Source: Bog-756 sp963753905 | Lineage (GTDB): Bacteria > Actinomycetota > Acidimicrobiia > Acidimicrobiales > RAAP-2 | DNA length: 64,000 nucleotides | Reading direction: 5' to 3' | NCBI GenBank assembly: GCA_963753905.1 | Contig: CAVWDZ010000002.1 | Location: 248,001 to 312,000 of the forward strand | Shown: positions 1-8,036 of the stretch, in pieces | Numbering within the stretch: position 1 is the first letter of the stretch | Layout: each line of letters begins with the position of its first letter | Position numbers and translations under genes: made by a program | The notes under the pieces: generated by a model | The model's database searches: none | What the model was told of the DNA's origin: nothing | What the model saw: the letters and a program-made list of their open reading frames with translations, nothing else

Positions 1-89
1 TGACTCCCGCCCGACCCCGTCCAGACCCGCCCTGGTCAGGGCCACCGTGGGCCGGAAATGTCCTGCTCTCGACCGGGGTTGGAGGAAAC

Positions 90-497
90 ATGCCCACGAC
101 AGCGATTCCTCCGACACACCGAGACCTGCTCGGCGCCGATATCGCGATCCTCGCGACGGTTGGTGCTGACGGGCGACCCCAGCTCAGTGCCGTCTGGTTC
201 CTGGCCGAGGGGGAGAAGATCAGGATCTCCCTGAACACGTCGCGACAGAAGGTCAGAGACCTCCGAGCCAATCCCGCGGTCACCGTCTTCATCCTGGACC
301 GGGCTGCTCCGACCCGGTACCTCGAGGTGCGGGGTGACGCCGAGCTGACCGACGATCCGGAGTACACCTTCGCCGACGAGGTGGGCAAGAAGTACGGCGC
401 GGACCTCCGGACCTTCGACGGACCGGGCCAGCAGCGCGTCGTCGTGACGATCCATCCCGTCCGGGTCAATGCCGTGGACATGACGGGCGGCGCCTGA
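90..497 (+). CDS. PPOX-class (F420/FMN-type) flavin reductase
   Basis: A 135-aa split-barrel protein of the pyridoxamine 5'-phosphate oxidase-like superfamily, in the F420-dependent PPOX branch common in actinobacteria. The visible family signature is the early strand pattern IAILATVGADGRPQLSAVWF, followed by the strand pair around residues 45-70 (RISLNTSRQKVRDL, VTVFILD) and a terminal strand with HPVRV. The whole protein is one domain, as usual for the family. An upstream GGAGGA at about 6 nt supports the ATG start. The family binds F420 or FMN and reduces small substrates in the cytoplasm; the substrate here cannot be read from sequence. Confidence 0.85.
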   Translation: MPTTAIPPTHRDLLGADIAILATVGADGRPQLSAVWFLAEGEKIRISLNTSRQKVRDLRANPAVTVFILDRAAPTRYLEVRGDAELTDDPEYTFADEVGKKYGADLRTFDGPGQQRVVVTIHPVRVNAVDMTGGA

Positions 498-540
498 CCG
501 GCGCCAGGCACTGATCCGGTCGGTGCCGTACATTCCAGGC

Positions 541-927
541 GTGCCGGACTCGCCGAGCGTGTCGCTCGCACGCAAGCTGGGAATCGGCGAGGAGGGTCGG
601 TTCGCACTGCTGTGGGCCCCTGACGATCTGTCCCTCGAGATACCGCCCGGCGTGCACGTGGTGCGCCGACTCGGGCGGGCGGCCGACGTGGTCCTCGCCT
701 TCTTCACCGCGGGCGTCGAGCTCGAGCGCAGGCTGGACCGACTCGGAGCGATGGTCTTTCCGGCGGGCGGCCTCTGGATTGCCTGGCCCAAACGCACGTC
801 AGGGGTGGCGACCGATCTGACCGACCACGCGGTGCGCGCCTTGGCGCTGCCACGCGGCCTGGTCGACAACAAGGTCTGTGCAGTGGACGCCACGTGGACG
901 GGGTTGCGATTGGTCTGGAGACGCTAG
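541..927 (+). CDS. DUF3052 family protein
   Basis: A small actinobacterial protein of unknown function that matches the DUF3052 pattern I know: N-terminal LARKLGI, central PPGVHVVRR, then LWIAWPKR, and the ending KVCAVDATWTGLRLVWRR. No catalytic motif is evident. A GTG at 541 gives 128 aa and begins just before the conserved LARKLGI; another GTG at 523 in the same frame would add six residues. It follows the PPOX gene by about 45 bp on the same strand, so they may be cotranscribed. Confidence 0.8.
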   Translation: MPDSPSVSLARKLGIGEEGRFALLWAPDDLSLEIPPGVHVVRRLGRAADVVLAFFTAGVELERRLDRLGAMVFPAGGLWIAWPKRTSGVATDLTDHAVRALALPRGLVDNKVCAVDATWTGLRLVWRR

Positions 928-1015
928 CAGCGCGGTGCTCCGGATCCACCGGAGCACTCAGTCGAGACGACCTGAGCAACCCGGTAGGGTGACGCGTCCG
1001 ACCCGACCGCTCGGC

Positions 1016-1690
1016 ATGGGGGCCGCGACGACCCTTGGCCGCACCGTCGTCCTGCAGGGAACGTTTACGGAGTACACCGACTTCGCCGTCCTGCTCCGCA
1101 GCCTCGACGCACTCCAGTGGCAGACCCCGAGCCGCTGCGAGGGATGGACGGTGGCCGACGTCGCAGGCCACGTCGTGGGTCAGCTGACCGACGTGTCCGA
1201 GTTCCGACTCGAGGGCCTCGGAACAACCGAGGTGACCGACCGCCAGGTGCAGGAGCGACGCGGCCGCCCTCCCGGTGCGCTGGCTGACGAGCTCGACACC
1301 GCGGCCGGAACCGCGTCGGGGCTCGCCACCGCCTTCGACGACGACGCCTGGTCGGCCCCGGGTCCTCCGGGGACGCCGGGCACGCTCGGGCAGGGGCTCG
1401 AATCCCTGTGGTTCGACACCTTCCTCCACGGCGACGACATCCGTGCTGCGATCGACGAGACGACCGTGCCGGGCGACGGCGTGCTGGCCTCCGTCTCGCA
1501 CATCGCCCAGATCCTCACCGATCAGGGTTGGGGTCCTGCGACGCTCCGTCTGGGCGGTCTGGACGAATTCCCGGTCTCCTGCGGCGGCCCGGTCGTCACG
1601 GCCGACCCGATGACCTTCATCCTCGTCTCGACCGGCCGGGCGAGCCCTGACCGCGTCGGTCTCGACGAGACGGTCAACATCTACCGCTGA
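1016..1690 (+). CDS. Mycothiol-dependent maleylpyruvate isomerase-like (DinB-fold) protein
   Basis: About 224 aa. The N-terminal half has the MDMPI/DinB four-helix pattern, with the hallmark SRCEGWTVADVAGHVVGQL around residues 40-58, where the His is the expected metal ligand. A second His sits in WFDTFLHGDDIRAAID. The C-terminal part is a small mixed domain. The family catalyses mycothiol-dependent isomerisation or uses metal in thiol chemistry; substrates are mostly unknown. The ATG at 1016 is preferred because the open frame upstream overlaps the DUF3052 gene. A GTG at 989 is the other option. Confidence 0.75.
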   Translation: MGAATTLGRTVVLQGTFTEYTDFAVLLRSLDALQWQTPSRCEGWTVADVAGHVVGQLTDVSEFRLEGLGTTEVTDRQVQERRGRPPGALADELDTAAGTASGLATAFDDDAWSAPGPPGTPGTLGQGLESLWFDTFLHGDDIRAAIDETTVPGDGVLASVSHIAQILTDQGWGPATLRLGGLDEFPVSCGGPVVTADPMTFILVSTGRASPDRVGLDETVNIYR

Positions 1691-1711
1691 GCGGCAACCC
1701 GGTCGCGAGGT

Positions 1712-1727
1712 CCCCCGCTGCAGGGGG
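1712..1727. terminator. Short GC hairpin between convergent genes
   Basis: CCCCC and GGGGG arms with a 6-nt loop lie between two convergent genes. There is no clear U-tract, so a termination role is only suggested by position. Confidence 0.22.
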
Positions 1728-1746
1728 CGTTCAGAGGCAGGGGCGT

Positions 1747-2508
1747 TCAGAACCCCGGGAAGGCGCGCCGGAGCTCGTCGAGGTCGGCGGAGCCCTGGTG
1801 ACCGGGCGTGTGCTCGGGGTCGAGCCGGCCGTACACGAGGCGGATGAACGCCTCGGCCGGGATCTCCAGATCGGGCGTCCCGGTGGGGTCGCTGGGCGCC
1901 AACGACAACGACAACGAGTCGGTCTCGACGGTGATCTGGAAGTCTCGCAGCGGGTCGTCCGTGCGCACCGCGACCGACTGCTCGCCACCGGTGGGCTTCC
2001 CAACGAAACGGGCGATCATCTCGAGGTTGTCGACCACGCTCTCGACCGCCTCCGGCGCGAGGGTCGCCAGCGGGTCGAGCGCCACCTCGATGTCCCAGAG
2101 GTGGAGGGCGACCTCGTTGAGCCGCAGACCGACGGCTCCGTCCAGATCGAGGACCATCGGACCCATGGAGAACCGGAACTGCGCCCGTTCCTGGTCGGTG
2201 AGTGAGTCGAGGCGCTCGACGAGGGCCCGGTTGGCACGGAGGCCGTCGGCGACCTTGGCCCGGGCGTCCTTGGCGTTCCAGGTGTCCCAGACCGGTTGGG
2301 CGAAATCGTCGGGCGTCTCGCGGCCCGAAAGGCCGTCCTCGAGCCTGCGCTCGAAGAGCACCGCACCAGAGCCGAGATGGGAGAGCACGTCTGCGATCGA
2401 CCATTCGGAGGGGTACGCGGAGCGCTCGATCTGCGCGGGATCGAGGCCCCGGACGACCCGGTCCAGGCGGTCGGAGGTCGCCCTGAGGGCACCGATGCGA
2501 TCTGTCAT
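1747..2508 (-). CDS. Mycothiol-dependent maleylpyruvate isomerase family protein
   Basis: A 253-aa DinB-fold protein convergent with the related protein at 1016-1690. It has an N-terminal helical domain with the metal-His signature YPSEWSIADVLSHLGSGA and later LNEVALHLWDIEVALD. The C-terminal domain runs from about residue 150 to the end. The start used is the ATG giving MTDRIGALRA, which places the conserved region at the usual distance from the N-terminus; the open frame extends much further upstream only as antisense to the acetyltransferase gene. Similar paralogues often occur in numbers in mycothiol-producing actinobacteria. The substrate is unknown. Confidence 0.83.
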   Translation of the reverse strand: MTDRIGALRATSDRLDRVVRGLDPAQIERSAYPSEWSIADVLSHLGSGAVLFERRLEDGLSGRETPDDFAQPVWDTWNAKDARAKVADGLRANRALVERLDSLTDQERAQFRFSMGPMVLDLDGAVGLRLNEVALHLWDIEVALDPLATLAPEAVESVVDNLEMIARFVGKPTGGEQSVAVRTDDPLRDFQITVETDSLSLSLAPSDPTGTPDLEIPAEAFIRLVYGRLDPEHTPGHQGSADLDELRRAFPGF

Positions 2509-2596
2509 GAAGTGCAGGGTAGTTGCCTCCGCAACAACGTCGATCGGCCAGCCCGGACGCCGACGGTCGATCTGCCGCTGACGGTACCCTCGCCCT

Positions 2597-3073
2597 GTGG
2601 AATTCCGTGTCGAGAAGGTCTCGGCGCCCGCAACGTGGGGACTGCGGCAGTCCGTGCTCCGCCCCCACGAGACACCCGAACAGCTGGCTCTGGCCGATGA
2701 CGACGACCCGACGACGGGAACGTTCGCGGCTGTCGGCGACGACGGGTCCGTCGTCGGGACCGTGCGCGTCGCACTGGAGGCTCCCCCGTCCAGACTGGGC
2801 AAGCCCGGTCCGCCGCAGGGTTCCTCGTGGCGGCTCCGGGGCATGGCGACCAGAGAAGACCTCCGCAACCTCGGGATCGGAGGCGCCGTGCTCCGGGCCG
2901 CCATCTCCCATGTCGCCGACCAGGGGGGTGGGCTGCTCTGGTGCAACGCCCGGGTGCCGGCGGTCACGCTCTACACGCGAGCGGGATTCGTCGCGGTGGG
3001 TGAGCCGTGGATCGATCCGGTCATCGGTCCACATGTCGTGATGTGGCGAACCGTCCGGCAGTCCGAACCGTGA
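2597..3073 (+). CDS. GNAT family N-acetyltransferase
   Basis: A 158-aa single-domain GNAT protein. The acetyl-CoA-binding motif A is visible as LRGMATREDLRNLGIGGAVL (about residues 80-99), followed by the late alpha/beta segment ending LYTRAGFVAVGEPWID typical of motif B. The start is a GTG giving MEFRVEKVSAP. It is divergent from the 1747-2508 gene, with about 88 bp between the start codons. The family moves an acetyl group from acetyl-CoA to an amine; the acceptor cannot be predicted. Confidence 0.85.
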   Translation: MEFRVEKVSAPATWGLRQSVLRPHETPEQLALADDDDPTTGTFAAVGDDGSVVGTVRVALEAPPSRLGKPGPPQGSSWRLRGMATREDLRNLGIGGAVLRAAISHVADQGGGLLWCNARVPAVTLYTRAGFVAVGEPWIDPVIGPHVVMWRTVRQSEP

Positions 3074-3093
3074 TCATCCCCCCTCCGCCTCCC

Positions 3094-3534
3094 TCAGGGT
3101 TCAGAGAGCAGCCACTGGGGACCGGAGCCCAGGGACGCGGCCACGTCGTCCGGGTTCGACAGCTGACAGGTCCGCAACGACAGACAGCCACAGCCGATGC
3201 AGGAGTCGAGCCGATCCCGGAGTCGCTCGAGTTCGCCGATCCGGGAGTCGAGGCGGTGCCTCCACGACTGTGAGAGGCGCTTCCAGTCCGCCGCGGTCGG
3301 TGTCCGTGCGCTCGGCAGCGATGCGAGAGCCTGCCTGATCTCGTCGAGGGTCAGACCGACGTGCTGGGCAGCCCGGATGAAGGCGACCCGACGGAGGACC
3401 TCCCGCTGGTACCGGCGCTGGCCGCCTGTTGATCTGGATGACTCGATGAGCTGTTCGCGCTCGTAGTACCGCAGGGTCGACTGGGCGACCCCTGACCGCT
3501 CGGACACCTCTCCGATGGTGAGCAGAACCGGCAT
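3094..3534 (-). CDS. soxR: Redox-sensing MerR-family activator SoxR
   Basis: A 146-aa MerR-type regulator. The N-terminal winged helix reads LTIGEVSERSGVAQSTLRYY. A dimerisation helix follows (about 80-115), then the SoxR-specific [2Fe-2S] cluster signature CIGCGCLSLRTC near the C-terminus. SoxR proteins sense redox-cycling compounds through cluster oxidation and twist an over-spaced promoter. In actinobacteria they usually control a few small enzyme genes rather than a soxS. The next ATG inside the frame (MPVLLTIGEV) is used; an upstream ATG would add three residues. It is divergent from an SDR gene across a palindromic operator. Confidence 0.92.
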   Translation of the reverse strand: MPVLLTIGEVSERSGVAQSTLRYYEREQLIESSRSTGGQRRYQREVLRRVAFIRAAQHVGLTLDEIRQALASLPSARTPTAADWKRLSQSWRHRLDSRIGELERLRDRLDSCIGCGCLSLRTCQLSNPDDVAASLGSGPQWLLSEP

Positions 3535-3547
3535 CTCGATCAACTCC

Positions 3548-3578
3548 TTGACTTAAAGTTAACTTTAAGAAATACGAT
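3548..3578 (+). promoter_or_regulatory. SoxR-box promoter with 19-bp spacer
   Basis: A perfect 18-bp palindrome, CTTAAAGTTAACTTTAAG (3552-3569), lies between a -35 TTGACT (3548-3553) and a -10 TACGAT (3573-3578). The spacer is exactly 19 bp, the overlong spacing required for MerR/SoxR-type activation. The core AAGTTAACTT equals the centre of the E. coli soxS SoxR box. The SDR ATG starts only 6 nt after the -10, so its mRNA is probably leaderless or nearly so. Confidence 0.85.
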
Positions 3579-3584
3579 AGCAGC

Positions 3585-4277
3585 ATGACTACGGCAATCA
3601 TCACTGGAGGATCCCGGGGATTCGGACTGGCCCTGGCCGGCGCGCTCCTGGCCGAGGACTGGCAGGTCGTCATCGACGGGCGCGATCGACCCTCGCTCGA
3701 CGAGGCCGCGGCGCGGCTCGGACCCCGCTGCCACGTCGTGCCCGGGGACGTCACCGACGGCCGGCACCGCGAGGACCTGGTCTCGACGGCGGAGCAGCTC
3801 GGAGCGTTGGGTCTCCTGGTCAACAATGCCGGCGCGCTCGGGCCGACGCCGCTCCCGCAGCTGCGCGCCGTCCCCCCGGAGGCCCTGCTCGACGTGCTGC
3901 GGGTCAATGTGGTCGCCCCATTGGCCCTCACCCAATTGGCCCTCCCCCAGCTCGAGGCGAACAGCGGGGCGGTCGTCAACATCACCTCCGATGCCGCCGT
4001 CGAGGCCTACGAGGGGTGGGGCGTCTACGGAGCGAGCAAGGCTGCCCTCGAGCAGCTGAGCCACGTGCTGGCCGTCGAGACACCGGCCGTCCGGGTCTGG
4101 TGGTTCGATCCCGGGGACATGCGGACCGAGATGCACCAGGCCGCATTCCCCGGCGAAGACATCTCGGACAGGGCGCGACCCGAGGAGGTCGCCCCGGCCA
4201 TGATGGCGCTCCTGGCGTCGCGGCCGCCGAGCGGGCGCATCCGGGCGGGCGATCTGCTGGCGGGGTCGGCGGGATGA
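3585..4277 (+). CDS. Short-chain dehydrogenase/reductase, SoxR-controlled
   Basis: A 230-aa classical SDR. The cofactor-binding motif TGGSRGFG is at residues 7-14, NNAG lies in the middle, and the catalytic Tyr148-x3-Lys152 is in VYGASK. It probably reduces a carbonyl or quinone with NAD(P)H in the cytoplasm. It is the first gene downstream of the SoxR box, and SoxR regulons outside enterics often contain oxidoreductases for redox-active compounds. Its stop overlaps the start of the QueA-like gene (ATGA), so the two are translationally coupled. Confidence 0.87.
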   Translation: MTTAIITGGSRGFGLALAGALLAEDWQVVIDGRDRPSLDEAAARLGPRCHVVPGDVTDGRHREDLVSTAEQLGALGLLVNNAGALGPTPLPQLRAVPPEALLDVLRVNVVAPLALTQLALPQLEANSGAVVNITSDAAVEAYEGWGVYGASKAALEQLSHVLAVETPAVRVWWFDPGDMRTEMHQAAFPGEDISDRARPEEVAPAMMALLASRPPSGRIRAGDLLAGSAG

Positions 4278-5314
4278 GCACCAACCGGCTCTCCTTCGAG
4301 CTCCCGCCGAGCCGCGAGGCCACCGCACCGCCCGAGGCGCGGGGGCTCACCCGGGACGCCGTTCGGATGATGGTCAGCCACCGCTCCACCGGCCAGCTGG
4401 TCCACAGTGCCTTTTCGCTGCTGCCCACGTTCCTCGATCCCGGTGATCTCGTCGTGGTGAACACCTCGGCGACCATCCCGGCAGCGGTGGACGCGGTCGC
4501 GAGCGATCGGACGCCGGTCGTGGTGCACCTCTCCACCCGGATCGACGGCGATGTCTGGGTCGTCGAGCCCCGTCGTCCCGTCGGCAGGAGCTCGGAACGC
4601 TGGGGGGACGGGGACGTGCCCCACACCATGCACCTCGGTGAGGGCGCCTCGGTGGAGCTGCTCGAGCCACTCGGCGACAGCGACCGCCTCTGGGTCGCAC
4701 GCCTGGAGCTCCCACAGCCGCCGTTGACCTGGCTGGCGGTCAACGGCCGCCCCATCTCCTACGGATACGTGGAGCGGACCTGGCCGATCAGCTACTACCA
4801 GAACGTCTACGCCAACGAACCCGGGAGCGCGGAGATGCCGAGCGCGGGACGTCCCTTCACCCCGGAGTTGATCACCCGCCTCGTCGCGAAGGGGATCGGC
4901 GTCACCCCGGTGGTACTGCACACCGGTGTCGCCTCCCTCGGATCCGACGAGTTGCCGTACGCGGAGCGGGTCAAGGTGCCCAGCTGGACCGCCGACCGGG
5001 TCAACGGGACCCATCGCCGTGGCGGCAGGGTCATCGCCATCGGGACGACGGTGGTCCGCGCCCTCGAGTCTGCGGTCGATGCGGACGGTCACCTCCGTCC
5101 GATGGACGGCTGGACCGACCTGGTGATCACCCCCGAACGGGGCGTGCGGGCCATCGACGGTGTGCTGACCGGGTGGCACGAACCGGAGGCCTCCCATCTC
5201 CTGATGCTCGAGGCCATCGCGAGCCGGGCCCTCCTCGATGCCTCCTACAACTCTGCCCTCGAATCCGAGTACCTCTGGCACGAATTCGGCGACACCCACC
5301 TCATCCTTCCGTGA
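4274..5314 (+). CDS. QueA-like SAM:tRNA ribosyltransferase-isomerase family protein
   Basis: A 346-aa protein of the QueA family, which transfers the ribosyl part of S-adenosylmethionine to a 7-deazaguanine base in tRNA. Family-like segments include the early FELPPSREA, the central YGYVERTWPISYYQNVYA, HTGVASLGSDE and the C-terminal GVLTGWHEPEASHLLMLEAI. The start ATG overlaps the SDR stop codon (ATGA), which fixes it. Actinobacteria usually lack queuosine synthesis, and QueA-like paralogues occur there in unrelated loci. A true queuosine role is therefore doubtful, and no other queuosine gene is nearby. Confidence 0.78.
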   Translation: MSTNRLSFELPPSREATAPPEARGLTRDAVRMMVSHRSTGQLVHSAFSLLPTFLDPGDLVVVNTSATIPAAVDAVASDRTPVVVHLSTRIDGDVWVVEPRRPVGRSSERWGDGDVPHTMHLGEGASVELLEPLGDSDRLWVARLELPQPPLTWLAVNGRPISYGYVERTWPISYYQNVYANEPGSAEMPSAGRPFTPELITRLVAKGIGVTPVVLHTGVASLGSDELPYAERVKVPSWTADRVNGTHRRGGRVIAIGTTVVRALESAVDADGHLRPMDGWTDLVITPERGVRAIDGVLTGWHEPEASHLLMLEAIASRALLDASYNSALESEYLWHEFGDTHLILP

Positions 5315-5341
5315 GCTGACCCGACCGGGACGGGCGAGCGT

Positions 5342-6118
5342 TCACCGACCCTGCCAACGCGGGGCGCGGCCCTCCTGCGCTGCCCGTTGCGCCTCTGCCG
5401 CATCGTCGGTGGACGCCGCCACCAGGCGCATGGTCTCGGCGAAGCGGATCGCTTCGACCGGGGGGAGGGTCCGGGCGCGCACCGCCATCTCCTTGCTCGC
5501 CCGGGCGGCGAGTGGAGCCGCGGCAAGCAATCGGTCGGCCAGTGCCCGCGCCGCGTCCATCAGCTCCTCGTGGGGCACGACCCATCCCGCAAGACCGATG
5601 TCCTTGGCCCGTTCCGCACCGATCCGTTCGCCGGTCAGCAGCATCTCCATCGCGAACTGCCAGTTGATCCTCTGGGGCAGCCGGATCGCACCGACCATCG
5701 CGGGAACCCCGAGGAGGACCTCGGGATACCCGAATTCGGCGCGATCGCTCGCGATCACGAAGTCACACCAGGTGACCAGGGTGAGCCCGTACCCGAGGCA
5801 GTAGCCGTTGACCGCAGCGATCACCGGCTTGTAGATCTCCCAGCCGCTCTCGAACGAGTTGACGGTGGGCTTCTCCCAGAAGCTCCCGGCGAACTCACCC
5901 GTCGATCCGGCGCCGGCGTAGAGGTCCGCTCCCGCGGAGAACGCCCGCCCCGCCCCCGTCACGATCCCCACCCAGGCATCCTCGTCGTCGCGAAAGCGCG
6001 CAAATGCCTCGTTGAGGGCACCGCGCATCTCCGCATTGATGGCGTTGAGCGAGTCGGGCCGGTTGTAGGTGATCGTCGCGAGATGGCCGTCGAGCTCATA
6101 GGTGGCGAACGCGCTCAT
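5342..6118 (-). CDS. Enoyl-CoA hydratase/isomerase family protein
   Basis: A 258-aa crotonase-fold protein. The first oxyanion-hole segment GAGRAFSAGADLYAG (about residues 58-72) and the second, PVIAAVNGYCLGYGLTLV (about 97-114), are both present, and a glutamate in FGYPEVLLGV lies where hydratases place an acid. It probably acts on acyl-CoA in fatty-acid or aromatic degradation. It is convergent with the QueA-like gene and shows no operon partner. The ATG giving MSAFATYELDG is the natural start. Confidence 0.87.
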   Translation of the reverse strand: MSAFATYELDGHLATITYNRPDSLNAINAEMRGALNEAFARFRDDEDAWVGIVTGAGRAFSAGADLYAGAGSTGEFAGSFWEKPTVNSFESGWEIYKPVIAAVNGYCLGYGLTLVTWCDFVIASDRAEFGYPEVLLGVPAMVGAIRLPQRINWQFAMEMLLTGERIGAERAKDIGLAGWVVPHEELMDAARALADRLLAAAPLAARASKEMAVRARTLPPVEAIRFAETMRLVAASTDDAAEAQRAAQEGRAPRWQGR

Positions 6119-6316
6119 CGGAACAGCATGCCTCAGAGCGCAGCCACGGGTGGCCGGGGTCAGCACCGAACCGGCATGTCCGGCGTGTCGGAGCGAACGG
6201 CGACCCGTAGATCCGGGCCGGGGGCCGGTGCCCGTGAGAATCCGGAACGGCTTGCTACCGTAGGCCCCGATGCCCCCATACGGCGCGACCCTGCAGTCGA
6301 ACGTCTGCAGCTGACC

Positions 6317-7957
6317 ATGGACCCGCCCGCGGAGGAAGCCGATCCACTGAGTCGCAAGGAACAGCGGCGGCTCAAGAAGCGCAGCAAGCGCAGGAAGCGG
6401 GCATTGCGGATCACGGTGGTCGTGCTCTCCCTCCTGGTCGTCCTGGCCGCGGGCGCGGTCGGCTACGGCTACTTCCTCTATTCCAAGATCCACCGGATCC
6501 ACGTACGGGGCCTGACCGTGGCGGCCCAGACGGGTGCCGATGCGGGCACCGAGAACATCCTCATGGTCGGATCGACCGACCGCTGCGCGCTCACCGTCCA
6601 GTACACCGCCTACGGACTCTGTTCCCAGGGTGTGAACGGCGTGAACAGCGACGTGGTGATGATCCTCCACCTCAACTCGGCCACCCACTCCTTGTCCATC
6701 CTCTCCATCCCCCGGGACCTCTTCGTCCCGAATGCCCGGAAGGAGGGACCCAACAAGATCGACGCCGCCCTCTACGAGGGACCGGAGCAGGTGGTGGCCG
6801 CGGTCCAGGAGGACTTCGGCATCCCCATCCAGGACTACGTGGAGCTCAACTTCAACACCTTCGCCAACGTGGTCAACGTCCTCGGCGGGGTCAACATGTA
6901 CTTTCCCGAACCGGTCTACGACTCCTACTCGGACCTAGACCAGCAGACGACGGGATGCGTCCACCTCGACGGGTACCACGCACTCCAGGTCGTACGCGCC
7001 CGTCATCTCCAGTACAAGGGACCCGGGGTCACCTCGACCGATCCCGCCGACTGGCCCCAGGAGGCCCAGAGCGATCTGGCCCGGATCCGCCGCGACCATG
7101 AGTTCATCCGTGTCCTGGCCTCGGCGGTCGCCAAGAACGGACTCCTGAACCCGATCACCGACGCGCGGCTGGTCGACGGGGTGGCTCCCCAGCTGCAGAC
7201 CACGCTGTCGATCTCCGAGATGGTCAACCTGGTCCTCAACTTCCACTCGGTGAACCCGGACACCGCTCCGCAGTACACCGTTCCGGTCCAGGTCGCCAAC
7301 TTCGGCAGCTACGACTACAAGGGCGCGAGCTACGGGGACATCGAGTTCCCGGCCGCCACCCAGGATCAGCAGGTCATCGACCAGTTCCTCGGAGTCAGTG
7401 CCACGACGAACACCATGACCGGAGTCCCGTTGCCGGCCCCGAGCGCGGTCACCGTGTCCGTCCTCAACGGGACCGGTGCCTACAACCAGGGCGCCGACAC
7501 CGCCTTTGCCCTGCATGCGCTCGGTTTCCAGGTCGTCAATGTCGGGGACGCGCCCTCGGTGGGTGCCGAGGCGGAGACCGTGGTCAGCTACAACACGCTC
7601 ACCCCGAGCATCGAGGCTGCAGCACAGGCGGTCGCCCGATCACTGTCCGGCGCGGTCGTCATGGCCTACGAGCCGAACAGCACCACGAGCACGACCACGA
7701 CGTCCCCCGTCTCGACCCCGGCAGAGGTGACCGTGACGACCGGGACGGAGTTCGGCGTCAACCCACCTGCTCCACCTCCGACGCCCACGACCACCACCAC
7801 ACCCCGGTCGGGTCAACCCTCCACGACCGTGGCTCCGACGACCACGACCACGACCGCGCCGACGTCCAGTGCGTTCGCGGCACCGACGCCGGCAGTCGAG
7901 CCACTCGCACAATGGGATCCGCGCTCCTGTACGGCAACCGGTGGCGAGGGTTCCTGA
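6317..7957 (+). CDS. LytR-CpsA-Psr (LCP) family cell-wall glycopolymer ligase with LytR_C domain
   Basis: A 546-aa membrane protein. A highly basic cytoplasmic tail (KEQRRLKKRSKRRKR) precedes one transmembrane helix at about residues 30-52. The extracytoplasmic LCP domain has NSDVVMILHLN, the Arg-bearing SILSIPRDLFV and HALQVVRARHL. A LytR_C-type domain follows (VSVLNGTGAYNQG..., about 375-460), then a Thr/Pro-rich tail that probably spans the wall. LCP enzymes move glycopolymers such as arabinogalactan or teichoic acid from lipid carrier to peptidoglycan. The ATG at 6317 is the last before the basic tail; the long upstream frame is antisense to the hydratase gene. Confidence 0.88.
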   Translation: MDPPAEEADPLSRKEQRRLKKRSKRRKRALRITVVVLSLLVVLAAGAVGYGYFLYSKIHRIHVRGLTVAAQTGADAGTENILMVGSTDRCALTVQYTAYGLCSQGVNGVNSDVVMILHLNSATHSLSILSIPRDLFVPNARKEGPNKIDAALYEGPEQVVAAVQEDFGIPIQDYVELNFNTFANVVNVLGGVNMYFPEPVYDSYSDLDQQTTGCVHLDGYHALQVVRARHLQYKGPGVTSTDPADWPQEAQSDLARIRRDHEFIRVLASAVAKNGLLNPITDARLVDGVAPQLQTTLSISEMVNLVLNFHSVNPDTAPQYTVPVQVANFGSYDYKGASYGDIEFPAATQDQQVIDQFLGVSATTNTMTGVPLPAPSAVTVSVLNGTGAYNQGADTAFALHALGFQVVNVGDAPSVGAEAETVVSYNTLTPSIEAAAQAVARSLSGAVVMAYEPNSTTSTTTTSPVSTPAEVTVTTGTEFGVNPPAPPPTPTTTTTPRSGQPSTTVAPTTTTTTAPTSSAFAAPTPAVEPLAQWDPRSCTATGGEGS

Positions 7958-8036
7958 CCGCGCTCGCCAGACGGAGCGCGGTCGGATGCGTCCCGATTGC
8001 AGCGATTGATCAGAGCATCGACCGTAGAGTGACCCG

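Noticed and set aside
704..3034. 776-codon open frame on the minus strand
   Set aside because: It is antisense to four better supported genes and is Arg/Pro-rich without any family pattern, as expected for a GC-rich shadow frame.
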